Assembly (NCBI GenBank): GCA_016648135.1
Contig: JADDOH010003974.1
Location: 1 to 64,000, forward strand
Direction: 5' to 3'
Source of the DNA: Agrypnia vestita
Lineage: Eukaryota; Arthropoda; Insecta; Trichoptera; Phryganeidae
DNA: 64,000 bases
In this document: positions 45,538-56,622 of the stretch, piece after piece
How positions within the stretch are numbered: position 1 is the first letter of the stretch
How the letters are laid out: every line of letters begins with the position of its first letter
Position numbers and translations under genes: made by a program
The notes under the pieces: model-generated
Seen by the model: only the letters and a program-made list of their open reading frames with translations
Databases searched by the model: none
What the model was told of the DNA's origin: nothing

Positions 45538-45908
45538 GTCCAGACTGGCTTCGGCTTGCCGGGCGCGGAGTTATCCTATATTAGCGCGGAGCGGAAGAGG
45601 GTGCGGGGGGGGGTTGCGCGCCGGTACAGTTGCTCCAAGAGTATGGCAGCGCGGCCTCCCACGGCACGCCTTGCGTCTCCTGCCCGGAGGCCCCGCGACG
45701 GCAGTGGACGGGGATACTATCATAGTGTGTGTGACTCGTAAGCCTGTGTGTGTAACCTACGCGCGCTGGCTCCGGCCGCCTCGCTTGACGTGTGCGATTT
45801 CGCGTATTATTTGGTTAGGACGGAATATGTAATATTTACTGATTTTAAATTTATTTTGTTACGACAGAATAGTAATACTTCCTTTTTTGTCTAAAAGGAA
45901 GCATTACA
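45538..45908 (-). repeat. Partial 3' LTR of the Ty3/gypsy element
   Basis: These 371 bp match 56252-56622 without a visible mismatch. On the minus strand the LTR begins TGTAATGCTTCC at 45908. The preceding internal base run (GATAAGGGAATG) is the best candidate for the polypurine primer. The LTR continues only to the MITE and the remaining 1.5 kb is absent. Confidence 0.8.
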
Positions 45909-48900
45909 CATTCCCTTATCAGGTAATAATAAAAAAAAACAAACAAAAAAAAGGATTCATTGGTAAATTAATAATTATATAGGGAATCCAGGCCTTACGG
46001 TGTACCACCAAGGATCTGGTGTGTAAACCCTTAGTTCAACTTTGAGTGAGGATACTCCATGACAGAGTACGGATTGTCAGTGTTTACAAAAAAAACATGG
46101 AAATTATCGTAATATGCGAGTGGTAGGCTCTATACGGCAGATTTGTCAACGTTACAAGTTTCTAATAGGCGTAATTGTTCGCCGGGTTAAATTAAAAATA
46201 ATATTTTTATAAAAATGGCCTTTTTGCCAGTAATACCAACTTCAATTAATTATCAGGTGTGAAGACCACCTATCGTTTTCATTAGCGCCGGTACAAACCG
46301 GCCCGACTCCCGGATAGGTCGAAGCACCTCAGGGTCGTCACCCTGGCTGACCTAATTTTGACTCGTCCGGTCCATACAAGGCTCAATACAAGACATGGCT
46401 TGCGATGAACATTCTGTAGGGGTGTCACGCGACTCCGCTTCGCGTCAAAGCCTACGTGATCCTTACAAAAAAGTTTTGTCATCACAGGTTCAGGTGAACA
46501 GTGACAATCCCGTTACCGTGGTATAATGGTAACAGGCGTACTGGAATAAGTGATAAAAAAATCTCATGTAAACCAAAAAAAAATAGTTTTTGTAACAGGT
46601 GAATTTTCAAAACGAATTTTGGAAATGAACAACGGGACAGCCCCGTTACCATGGTGTGATGGTAACAGGCGTACCGAAATAAGCGATAAAAAAAATTTAT
46701 ACATATAAAAAAATAGTTTTTGTAACATGTGAATTTTCAAAACGAATTTTGGAAATAAACGACGGGACAGCCCCGTTACCATGGTGTGATGGTAACAGGC
46801 GTACCGAAATAAGCGATAAAAAAAAATTTATACATATAAAAAAATAGTTTTTTGTAACATGTGAATTTTCAAAACGAATTTTGGAAATGAACAACGGGAC
46901 AGCCCCGTTACCATGGTGTGATGGTAACAGGCGTACCGAAATAAGCGATAAAAAAAATTTATACATATAAAAAATAGTTTTGTAACATGTGAATTTTCAA
47001 AACGAATTTTGGAAATGAACAACGGGACAGCCCCGTTACCATGGTGTGATGGTAACAGGCGTACCGAAATAAGCGATAAAAAAAAAATTATACATATAAA
47101 AATAGTTTTTTGTAACATGTGAATTTTCAAAACGAATTTTGGAAACAAACGACGGGACAGCCCCGTTACCATGGTGTGATGGTAACAGGCGTACCGAAAT
47201 AAGCGATAAAAAATTTTTTACATATATAAAAATAGTTTTTGTAACATGTGAATTTTCAAAACGAATTTTGGAAATAAACGACGGGACAGCCCCGTTACCA
47301 TGGTGTGATGGTAACAGGCGTACCGAAATAAGCGATAAAATTTTTTTACATATATAAAAAATAGTTTTTGTAACATGTGAATTTTCAAAACGAATAAGCG
47401 ATACACAATTTGTTAATGAAGATAACTACCGTGACCTAAAAAATAGCGAAATACAAAAAAAACTTAATACCTAAAAACTAACGACCTAGCGGGAGGACGT
47501 GTCTATTTATATACATAGTGGCAGCCCTGGGATTTTTTGCTTAGTGCAAGGTCTAAATCTTAATTTAACTTATCAACTATAGTGGGTATCCGAGTAGAGA
47601 CGAACTCTATAAAAGACAATACCGTATGTACTTCGGATCGCGGTACACCCTGTGTAAGTAAAGCCTGCCTTGTTTTCGACAGTTGGATGATTTGCTTAAG
47701 GCTGGGGTCCTCGTCCTGCATTTGTCACGTCCGGTAGTTCCCAGGGCGCCGTTACTAGTAGGGCGTCAATTCGTATTGAACTCGTTGTTCACTTTCGCGC
47801 GGTCTCTGCTCGACCACATGGTGGATCAGGGCTACCACAAATAGGGTGATCCCCTTTTAAAAGGTAGTGAGTGGTAGCGTTCAAGAATATCGCTTGGTCA
47901 GTCGCCTTCAAGTCGCGGGGGGGGGTTTTGACTTATACTCTCGCATTTATTCATTCAACTTGCACGGCCGTGTCTTTCAAACAAACTCAGATATACTATC
48001 CTAATTCGTCGCATTCACCGTAATCATGCAGGGGGGGGGCTAAGTGTGGCGTTTATTTTCTTTATTATTTTTTTTGTGATGAACATACCTTTGGGTAGAT
48101 AGCTATGTTAAGTTGAAAACGACTAGAGACAAGCGAACACTCTTGGTAACGACCGATGCTCTGTTGCTAATAAAAATTTTCTTGGTTATATATGGGGTTC
48201 GGTAAACCGATCTTGGCTCAGCAAGCTTGTGAGCCCTTATGTCCTCGGAAGAAAAGACAAGAAAAGTATTTCCGAAAGAAATGATCGCGTAGACACAACT
48301 TGAGTGGCATAAAAGGTTGTGGTCGTTTCTATGAAATTTCGAAATATCGTTCCGTGAGGAAGGGCGAGCGAGGTGGTACGTTGTTTATTGCATGGTAGCG
48401 GTCTGCCGTAAAAGAAAAATTAGATAATGAGAGACATAGCCGGCGGCCATATGGATATGGAACGCATACTTAATATTCATACTTCCTGCCAGGGCAAGTA
48501 TTGGTGTCAAACGTGGGTTAACCAAGGGAAAGAAGAAAAAAAATTTTCTAAAAGGAAGGCATCTCCCGGCAATGGTGCCTGTTCCTGGATCATTATGATT
48601 TGATATATAAGCAGACTTAAACTGGACAAGACTGGAGTGTCATGACAATTAACATAGGTCCTGGCAAACCGCGCACCATCATCTGATCAATAAGGGTGAA
48701 CTGGAGCACAAAGGGCCCTTATTGACTAAATCCTGCTTTCGGTTCTTTAACGTCTGCCGAACAGGTCTGGAGTAAAAGAAAAGACGAGGTTACATGATGT
48801 TCAATGATCGCTCTTTGGAGATGCGCCAAAAGGAAACGCGATCAAGTTCCGTTTTCCGGTTCTTTTACGTCTGCCGGACGGAATCAACGTAAAGGAAAAG

Positions 48901-48913
48901 ACGAAGTTATTAT
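45909..48913 (-). other. 3' non-coding internal region of the retrotransposon
   Basis: About 3 kb lies between pol and the 3' LTR without a credible open frame, so no env gene is present. It includes the seven-copy array at 46500-47400 and G-runs near 47920 and 48032. An imperfect duplication of a TTTTACGTCTGCCGGACGGA type block sits near 48735 and 48860. Such long 3' regions occur in some Ty3/gypsy lineages. Confidence 0.6.
46500..47400. repeat. Seven-copy tandem array, period about 130 bp
   Basis: The CCCGTTACC landmark occurs at about 46509, 46642, 46772, 46904, 47032, 47162 and 47291, spacings of 128-132 bp. Every unit contains the dyad GTTACCAT-6 nt-ATGGTAAC, able to form an 8-bp hairpin. 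A-run length differs between units. The first copy is the most diverged and the last is truncated. It lies inside the retrotransposon 3' region. Confidence 0.9.
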
Positions 48914-51900
48914 CTAGAATTTGACTAAATCTCGCGAGTGAAATTTGCCGGAAAATTTACCATTACAATCCGTCAGCTCATATATGCATGGAGACAGTTT
49001 TTTTGTCACTTCACACTTAATAAATTTCGGGGCTAGCTTGGTCGTGAAATATTTCCCAGCATTGGATTGCATGAAAGATCTTCTCCACACCGTCTGTCCC
49101 ACCACAAAGGTTTGGTGTTTCCTTCGCAGATTATATCGCGCAGCATTCCGTTGAAAAGCTTTCAGTAGAGCCAAGGAGACCTGGTCATATATTTTTTCCA
49201 TACCGCTTAGATGTTCTAGCCGTTGCCTTAGGGCTTCCTCGTCGGATTCTACTCCTCTGTTGGACATCGGCAGGTGGAAACTCCCGTGGGGAATAGATTC
49301 GAACCCGTGCATGAGAGAAAATGGGGAATGTCCGGTAGCAATACTCATGCAGTTGTTTAAGCTCGAACAGATCTCTGGTAGCTTAGCGCACCAGTCCCTT
49401 TGGTTGCTTTGTACAAGAATCGACAGCGCAGTTAATATATTGGCATTCTGCCTTTCACTAGGATTATTTTGCGGGAAATAGTAAGCATTGGTGAACAGAT
49501 CGGATATCCCCATAGAGGTCGCGAAGTTCTTAAATTCTCGTGAAATAAATTGCTTTCCGTTATCGGTTATCAGTGTCTGTGGTACCGAGTAAGGGAGGAA
49601 CACCTGTTTCCTCAGAACGTCGATTACTGTTTTTGATGTAGCGTGTCGTAGGGGAATCGCCCATACGAATTTTGTAAAATTATCTACTACGGTCAAGATG
49701 TGCATATTTCCTCGCTTGGAAAGTGGCAGGGGGCCGACAAGATCGCAGGACAGCGATTTCATAGGTCGGATCAGTCTCTTGGGGGTCTCCATGAGCCCCT
49801 GAGGCCCCCGGTTGCTTCTCTTATATGCCTTGCATGTCTCACAACCGTCCACGAATCCCTTTACGGAGGCATACATTCCCTTCCAGTAAAATGTGCGGGA
49901 GAGGTATTCGTACGTCTTTAACACTCCCGGGTGACAATTATGGTAGTGACACTCACGTATCAGTTCTGTACTTTTGTCTGAAGGTACGACTATCTTCCAC
50001 GGGGACCTACCGGGCCCGTTTCTCTCGTCGGTCGGCGCCTTACTATATCGATAAAGGTGGTGTTCGCCCAGCATGAAGTTTGGGACGGAATCGGGCCGTT
50101 CGTCGCATTGTCGGCGCAGCCGTAGGTAGGCTGCGTCGGCAGTATCATTGTAGGAGGAGGCTAGCTCCAGGCTGCCTATCTCGATACGGCTGAGTCCGTC
50201 AGCTAGGTGGTTTTCGCACCCCTTTTTGTATTGAAAGGTGAAGTCATATTGGCTTAGCCGACAGGCCCAGCGGCTCAGGCGTCCGCCTGGAGACGATAAT
50301 GTTGATAGGTATTTGAGACATCCGTGATCGCTAATCAGTGTAAAGTGTGTCCCCTCCACATAACTGCGGAAGTGATGGACCGAGTCCACGAGTGCCAACA
50401 GCTCTCTTTCGGTGACGCTGTACGATCTTTCAGGCTGGGTGAGCTTTCGAGAATAGTATGCTATAATATGTTCCGATTTGTCAGGCATTTTTTGTGAGAG
50501 GAAGCTCCCTATGCTTATTGCACTAGCATCGCATGTTAGGACATACTCGTGATCATGGGACGGAGGCTTCAATATGGGCGCCATCACCATAGCTCTTTTA
50601 AGGGCGACGAATGCCTCCTCGGCCTCTTCGCTCCAAACAAACCTCTTTCCGAGAAACTTGGAGCTGGTCAGCCGACATAAGGGGCTGGCAATTTTTGAGA
50701 AGTTCTGTATGAATCTTCGGTAATATGACAATGTGGCGATGAAGGCCCTAGTTTGTTTTACCGTCGTCGGCCTCGGATAGTTGACCATCGCCGAGATTTT
50801 GTCAGGATCGGTACGTATCCCCTCTCTGTCTATAACATGTCCCAGATACTTAAGAGAGTCCTTGCAGAAGTTGCATTTGCTCAGTTTTATAGTTAGCCCA
50901 GCCTCTTTCAGTCGAGAAGCTACTTTTCGTAGTAAGGAGACGTGCGAATCAAAATCCTCGCTACACACCAGTATGTCGTCCATATATGTGGATACATTTG
51001 GGCCCAAGTCGGAGAAACAAGAATCCATCAGTCTCTGTAGCTCGGCTGGTATGTTTTTCAATCCAAACGGGCATACCTTGAACTGGAATTGACCGCGACC
51101 CTCTACGAAGAAAGCGGTCTTTTCGCGACTTCCGGCGGCTAGAGGGATTTGCCAGAATCCGGAGCTTAGATCTAGGGTGGTGAGATACTTGGTGTTTCTT
51201 AAGTTTTCAAGAGTTCGATTGATATTGGGCAGCCGGTATGAGTCTGACTTGGTGACGTCGTTCAATTTCCTTGGGTCTAAGACAAAGCGTGCTGACCCGT
51301 CCTTTTTTGGTACGATAAATACGTTGTTGAGCCACCCGCTCCGGGCTGGTTCTATTACGTCTAGGGCCATCATAGTATCCAATTCCTGGATCAACTGTTG
51401 ACGCCTGACGTGTGATACGGGATAGGTTCTTTGTTTAACCGGAGGGTGGTCTCCGGTGTCGATCACATGTGAGACCAAACGGGTTCTCCCAAGGCCTACT
51501 TTTTCAAAGGAGATATCTGTGAAGTCGCTCTTGACTGAATCTAGCCGAATTCTTTGCTCAGAGGTGAGTTCGTCGATAGATATCAGGCAGGCAGGAGGTG
51601 TGGTGCGGTCGCTAACGGCGGTAGGTTCCGTAGCCGCTAGGGCGATACGGGCCTTTCCGTTGGGAAATAGGCTGGGGGCTAGGCCGGAGATTCGCAAGAA
51701 CGGGGCTCCCAGAATGATGCAGTCGGAGAGTGACGGTACCACGACGAAGTTAACCTGAACGAGCCGTTGGTCAAAACGCACGGGCAGGGTGATAGTGCCG
51801 CTGGAAAATAGCGGAGAGTCGTCTAGCGTTCGCACCGAAATGCCAGTGGGTCGGAGCCTATAGCCGAGGTCGACGAATGATTCATATAACGTACCACCCA

Positions 51901-52093
51901 GGATATTCGCGCCGGCACCAGAGTCGAGTAGGGCTCTGAACGAGATTTGATGTATTTTAAAAGAAAGAAACGGCCTGTTGTCTAGTTCGTTGGACATCGG
52001 GGCTGTATTTAAATGGTAGGTGGTCTTGAACAGTCTGATTGAGGCCAGCCAATCAATCCATTCCTTCGAGCGGTATGGAGATTGGCTGGACAT
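48914..52093 (-). CDS. pol: Ty3/gypsy Pol polyprotein, intact 1059 residues
   Basis: Domains follow the gypsy order. Protease has Asp-Ser-Gly at 57-59. Reverse transcriptase has the first catalytic Asp at 308 and Tyr-Met-Asp-Asp at 370-373. RNase H has Asp522, Glu564 and Asp589. Integrase has an HHCC zinc finger (His about 716-721, Cys751, Cys754) and the catalytic Asp784, Asp844 and Glu880 with the typical 35-residue Asp-Glu spacing. The C-terminal tail is basic. All catalytic residues are present and no stop interrupts it, so the protein looks functional. It is in the -1 frame relative to gag, overlapping the gag stop by one base (TAATG), and is probably made as a Gag-Pol fusion. The tRNA-Lys-type primer site and the very long LTR recall the Osvaldo/Ulysses group. 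That placement is inference. Confidence 0.95.
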   Translation of the reverse strand: MSSQSPYRSKEWIDWLASIRLFKTTYHLNTAPMSNELDNRPFLSFKIHQISFRALLDSGAGANILGGTLYESFVDLGYRLRPTGISVRTLDDSPLFSSGTITLPVRFDQRLVQVNFVVVPSLSDCIILGAPFLRISGLAPSLFPNGKARIALAATEPTAVSDRTTPPACLISIDELTSEQRIRLDSVKSDFTDISFEKVGLGRTRLVSHVIDTGDHPPVKQRTYPVSHVRRQQLIQELDTMMALDVIEPARSGWLNNVFIVPKKDGSARFVLDPRKLNDVTKSDSYRLPNINRTLENLRNTKYLTTLDLSSGFWQIPLAAGSREKTAFFVEGRGQFQFKVCPFGLKNIPAELQRLMDSCFSDLGPNVSTYMDDILVCSEDFDSHVSLLRKVASRLKEAGLTIKLSKCNFCKDSLKYLGHVIDREGIRTDPDKISAMVNYPRPTTVKQTRAFIATLSYYRRFIQNFSKIASPLCRLTSSKFLGKRFVWSEEAEEAFVALKRAMVMAPILKPPSHDHEYVLTCDASAISIGSFLSQKMPDKSEHIIAYYSRKLTQPERSYSVTERELLALVDSVHHFRSYVEGTHFTLISDHGCLKYLSTLSSPGGRLSRWACRLSQYDFTFQYKKGCENHLADGLSRIEIGSLELASSYNDTADAAYLRLRRQCDERPDSVPNFMLGEHHLYRYSKAPTDERNGPGRSPWKIVVPSDKSTELIRECHYHNCHPGVLKTYEYLSRTFYWKGMYASVKGFVDGCETCKAYKRSNRGPQGLMETPKRLIRPMKSLSCDLVGPLPLSKRGNMHILTVVDNFTKFVWAIPLRHATSKTVIDVLRKQVFLPYSVPQTLITDNGKQFISREFKNFATSMGISDLFTNAYYFPQNNPSERQNANILTALSILVQSNQRDWCAKLPEICSSLNNCMSIATGHSPFSLMHGFESIPHGSFHLPMSNRGVESDEEALRQRLEHLSGMEKIYDQVSLALLKAFQRNAARYNLRRKHQTFVVGQTVWRRSFMQSNAGKYFTTKLAPKFIKCEVTKKLSPCIYELTDCNGKFSGKFHSRDLVKF

Positions 52094-53224
52094 TAGTTTT
52101 TTGAGTTGTATGGAAAGTTAGGTGGTGGTCTCGATACATCGGGGAAGGGAACCACCGAATTCGGGCGTTTACTGGGCTGTATGCCTTCACTTTTTATTTG
52201 TAAGCGCGGCGACCGTCTTGGCGGCGGTGCCTGACCGGCTGCCCTTCGTCGCCGGGGACACTCTCTAGAAAAATGGTTTCGCTCGTTGCAATTAAAGCAG
52301 CGCGGAGATCTCGATTTAGTAGGGGCCGACGCAATTGCTCTTGGGTTAGGGGCCTTGCGCGGAGGCTGTCCGAGAGGGCCTTTTAACGAAGGAGAGTCTA
52401 GTCGTTCGAACGCGGAACATAGTGACTCTAGGGCGGCCACCGACGTGGGTCGCGAACTGACTAGGACTGCTGCGAACCTCGGGAGCAGTCCACGGCCGAA
52501 GACCTGAAGGAGTTCTTCCTCTGACAGAGGAGTGTCAACGATGTGGTTTAGTGTTAAGATTCTAGTCACATAATCCGCGGCTGTTTCGGAATCGGATTGT
52601 TTCGATGTCCATATTTCGAGTTTCTTGTCGACCGAATAATCCGGCCGCTCGAATCTATGGAGGAGAGATAATTTGAACTGGTTCCAAGATAGGTCTGCTC
52701 GAATAGTAGCCCTATAGAAAATTAACGCCCTATCCTTTAAAAATTCTGGAAGGACATGAGTCAGCTGTTGGACGGGATAGCAGCGCGCGCGCGCTATTTC
52801 CTCTAGGCGAATTAAAAATTCGCGCGCGTCGCCGGTGCCAGAATAAGGAGTGACTGGCCAGGAGCCAAAGTTGACATTTGGAATATCTTAATCGCGCTTC
52901 TGGTTGTAATAATGAGGGTGCCTGGGTAGCGGTTGTAGTAGATTCGGTTACTGTCAAAGGTGTATCCGTTGTTAGTTCAGGCGCCATAGACAGGTCCTCG
53001 TACGCATGGGCATGGGCGATTGGAGCCACATGTGGTTGCGTGCAGGATTCGTTGTGTAGTCTGGCTTGCTCGCGCAATGCGGCCAAGCCAGATAATGGGG
53101 TTATTCCTTGCTCGCGAAGAGCCTTTCTTAACGTGTGTAAACGAGCAGTTTGGTAATTAGGAATGCTAGAAAGGGTTTCCATGGTAAGGTTAGTGGTGAA
53201 CTTGAGTAATATTTGTAGTTGCAA
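52093..53224 (-). pseudogene. gag: Ty3/gypsy Gag with one frame change
   Basis: The first part is open at 53224-52730, but sequence similarity to gag proteins moves to another frame near 52890. From there a second frame is open to the stop at 52093-52095. That frame holds the capsid-like region (Phe-Leu-x-Arg-Leu-Glu-Glu, then Asp-Arg-Ala-Leu-x-Phe-Tyr-Arg and Trp-x-Gln-Phe) and a C-x2-C-x4-H-x4-C zinc knuckle (about 52270) followed by Arg/Pro-rich residues. A single small indel would account for the break. With pol and the LTRs so well kept, it may be recent damage or a sequencing error. Confidence 0.85.
52096..52102 (-). promoter_or_regulatory. Slippery heptamer A AAA AAC at the gag/pol junction
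   Basis: On the minus strand the last gag codons are TCA AAA AAC TAA. The heptamer A AAA AAC is in the zero frame, is a canonical -1 slippery sequence, and lies directly before the stop. A -1 shift enters the pol frame (CTA ATG TCC). It is both positioned and phased for programmed frameshifting; a downstream stimulatory structure was not worked out. Confidence 0.75.
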
Positions 53225-53573
53225 GCAGCCGAGATATTGATTTAGAAAATTGAAATTTGAATTACGATGATAGCTAGGCGTATCAAAACTTTTGAGCCCG
53301 AGTGTACTCGATGTGGTCCAAAACTTATGAGTCGTACAGTGGGCGTTTTTTGTAGACGGGGAATGGCGCGAATTATTTTGGTAATTAATGGCGATTATTT
53401 TTACGCGGTACGACAGTCTTAGGATGTGGGAGGAAAGTGGAACAGTTTTTTACAACAAATGCTAGAGTTCTACAAGATTACATAAAAGAGTGTGTACTGA
53501 TTGACATTATTTTTTTACTTTATCCATACAATGTGTAACCATTTTTTGACCAATCTGAAATCTGTAAGGGGTG

Positions 53574-53592
53574 GCCCATGAGTTGGGCGCCA
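53574..53592 (-). other. Primer-binding site, tRNA-Lys type
   Basis: The minus strand reads TGGCGCCCAACTCATGGGC one base after the LTR end. The first 11 bases are complementary to a tRNA 3' end of GTTGGGCGCCA, as in tRNA-Lys; the rest matches less well. This fixes the inner edge of the 5' LTR. Confidence 0.8.
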
Positions 53593-54800
53593 GTGAAATG
53601 TTCAATTTTTCAATAAACCCCTGAACGCGGTTGCCGAGAACGTACTTGCTCTCTCATATGTAGAATTTCTTCTACACGATCTAACTGACCAACCACGTTC
53701 AGGGTTATCTTACCAGGATTCTAAGCCTCAATGGTTGTGGTCCATTCCCGTTACTTTCTTTCAGATTGGTTGGGGAATTGTATGGAGAAAGCAAAATAAA
53801 AAGAACAGGGCCTGTATGGTTTTTACATGAGGTTTAATTACAAAGATGTTATCCAGTCAGTTCAGTACACAGAGAATAGTTCAAAAGGCACAAATTTTAC
53901 AGTATACTATACAGTTTATAAACATGGTTTCATACGGGACAATGACATACAATAGTAAAAAGGTTTAGGAAAAACACAGCGCCGAATTATCAAGTATGAC
54001 CCTGGTGGCCACTAAAGTCAAAATGGATACTCCTTTATAACGGAATTTAATCACAGTCGGGTCCAATACAGAATATTAATTTACATATAGTTAAGCTTCC
54101 AGAGGTCGGCCCAGTAGAGGCTCATGGGATATAAGAGTAAGTAGGAACAGGGATTGGAACAGACTTTGTGTTTCCTATTTTAAAAGTTACATCACTTGAG
54201 TTCGATTAATGTCACTTGGTTATCCCTTTGGTAACTTTTTGTAAATAGTTTGCGAATGTTATAGATTGGCCATAATTGGCTGCTGTAAATTATGTATAGG
54301 TATAATCAAACACTTGAAACCTGTAGTTTTTCTTCTGAGTATGGAGTGGATCGACCACCTTTAGTAAGGGTGCCAGCCCTGACCAGCTGTAGGAGTCGGC
54401 GGACGGTTGTCCTCCGTCAGCTGATCGATCGGAATGCCCGAACCGGGCGCCCGAAGTTTATGGTGATTTTTAAACAAGAAGACGCCAATGACGGTTGAAT
54501 CTTATGAAGTCCAAAGCACGGTATTTTTATTAAAACTTAAAAGAACAGGCGTTGTTTAATAGGGGACGAAAACGATTGTTTTTATTATACCCCTTGTTGG
54601 CGGGGAATGTTCAGGACGCCAATAGTAATGTATTATATTTTTTGCAAAGGGGGCTCAAGGCGCTTGCGAGGAACCCTTTTTTTTAACTTTGGTTTACTTC
54701 ACCCTGGTTGTTTATAAAAACATAGAGAACGATTATTATAATGTATTTATTGTGAGACCGACATTGTCTCACACGACGAACTAGTTACTATATGCGTTTA

Positions 54801-54965
54801 AACTAGTTGAACACACTGTTTAACTTTATAACCCGGCGGGAAGTATATTATTAAATCGTTTGAACACACTGTTTAGCTTTGTAACACGGCGGAAAGTATA
54901 TTATTAAATCGTTTGAACACACTGTTTAGCTTTGTAACACGGCGAGAGGTATGTTATTGGCTCAC
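54801..54965. repeat. Three-copy 53-bp tandem repeat in the LTR
   Basis: GAACACACTGTTTA starts at 54809, 54862 and 54915. Each unit continues through GTAACACGGCGG and GTATATTATTAAATC with a few differences. Confidence 0.85.
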
Positions 54966-55107
54966 ATTTGAAAATTTACAACGAACAATTCCGGCACCGT
55001 AACTTTTATACAAATGGCGGCCGTAATTTGCTTAGGGCGGACGGCGTAGCTAACGCACCGCAGAGCTCGGTTCCCGGATAGTGACTCGAAGACTGACTGG
55101 TCCAGAC

Positions 55108-56251
55108 TAGGGATGGGCGTTGAATGGACGGACTAGTTGAAATCAACCGTTGACGTTGCATCGACGCGTCGACCGTTTACGTTTATCACATGGACTAGTT
55201 GAATTCGTAGACGGTGGACAGCGGACGCCGTGGTCGGTGGACGATTCGAGATTATAAAAAACGCAATGCAAAGCAACGAGCGAGAGCAAGACAAAACGTC
55301 TCCGTTTATTTCTCTCTCATCTCTCGCTGTCGACTTGTAGATGCCATAGACGTCATAGACGGCTCGACGGGTAATTTCATTTCAACTCTAAAGTACATGA
55401 CCATAGAGTGCAGATCTGTGTACACGAACTATGACTAGAGATTTGAAATTTGAATACATGCGTAGGGCGAGATAGGCTTAATAAGCTATTGTCTGTTATT
55501 TTTTACTTGATTTTTTGTGATGTCACGTGCGACGATTCGGTGAATTCCCAATTTTACGCTGTATAAAATAAAACAATTCTGTTTAATTATTTTATTTTTT
55601 ATTGAACTATTATTAATTAACAGGCCGGCTAGATATTTTTCTAAAATAAATATTTTATTCGATCGATCTCGACTTCTTATATCTACCTGAAAAGGGATGC
55701 TAAAATTTAATTATTGTGTTATTTGCTTACTTTTCAACTTATGCATATAAATGATAAACAAACTTATAGAGAACAAAATTTTCTATACCTAACTATGGTC
55801 CTTGTTCAGGAGTCCAACATTAATTATTATATATATAATATAATCTTGAATTTAGGTTTAATTAATTTTTATTAAAAATTCCCTATTTTCAACTTCATAG
55901 ATAAAAAAAAAAATCTATTATAATTTTGTTTACACAGATAAATTTAATAAATAATAAAATATTTCATATAAGCAAAAGTAGCGGTTTTAATTTCCCCGAA
56001 ACTATATTCCTTCGAACTTCTTTAAATTTTAAAAATTAACGTCATAAAAATAGCCAACGGTTGAGCCGTCGAGAAGCGTCGCGTTGAACCGTAGACAGTT
56101 GACCATCGTCCCGATGTTTAGATAGAACGTCCGCGTAACGAAGTTGACGCGTCAACTAGTTGACGAATTCAACTAGTTGATCGTCTCGTCGATGGATGGA
56201 CGTGGACGGTCTCGTTTCGTCGACGGTAAATACGTCGACGACCCATCCCTA
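55108..56251. mobile_element. Complete TAGGGATGGG hAT MITE in the LTR, TSD GTCCAGAC
   Basis: TAGGGATGGG...CCCATCCCTA, 1144 bp, lies between exact GTCCAGAC copies (55100-55107, 56252-56259). It is the fullest member of the family in this window. It is non-coding; a reading frame near its right end overlaps the LTR and is not a gene. It serves as the uninterrupted reference for the copies at 38074 and 44537. Confidence 0.9.
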
Positions 56252-56622
56252 GTCCAGACTGGCTTCGGCTTGCCGGGCGCGGAGTTATCCTATATTAGCG
56301 CGGAGCGGAAGAGGGTGCGGGGGGGGGTTGCGCGCCGGTACAGTTGCTCCAAGAGTATGGCAGCGCGGCCTCCCACGGCACGCCTTGCGTCTCCTGCCCG
56401 GAGGCCCCGCGACGGCAGTGGACGGGGATACTATCATAGTGTGTGTGACTCGTAAGCCTGTGTGTGTAACCTACGCGCGCTGGCTCCGGCCGCCTCGCTT
56501 GACGTGTGCGATTTCGCGTATTATTTGGTTAGGACGGAATATGTAATATTTACTGATTTTAAATTTATTTTGTTACGACAGAATAGTAATACTTCCTTTT
56601 TTGTCTAAAAGGAAGCATTACA

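Larger units (their letters stand above)
53594..56622 (-). repeat. 5' LTR of the Ty3/gypsy element, carrying a hAT MITE
   Basis: On the minus strand it starts TGTAATG (56622) and ends CATTTCA (53594), i.e. TG...CA with near-inverted termini. The outer edge is set by loss of similarity to the 3' LTR and the inner edge by the primer site. The length is 3029 bp, or about 1.88 kb without the 1144-bp MITE and one target duplication. It contains a 53-bp triplication (54801-54965). The outer part (56260-56520) is GC-rich and may hold the promoter. Confidence 0.8.

Noticed and set aside
45463..45832. Open frames identical to those at 56177-56546
   Set aside because: Identical because both lie in the duplicated MITE-LTR segment. 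They cross the element boundary and have no domain.
46564..47357. Repetitive minus and plus frames in the 130-bp array, possible env
   Set aside because: Frames only follow the repeat unit. There is no signal peptide, furin site or transmembrane anchor in a sensible order.
46500..47400. Regularly spaced palindromes reminiscent of a CRISPR array
   Set aside because: The whole 130-bp unit is repeated, not short repeats with unique spacers, and the locus is eukaryotic retrotransposon DNA.
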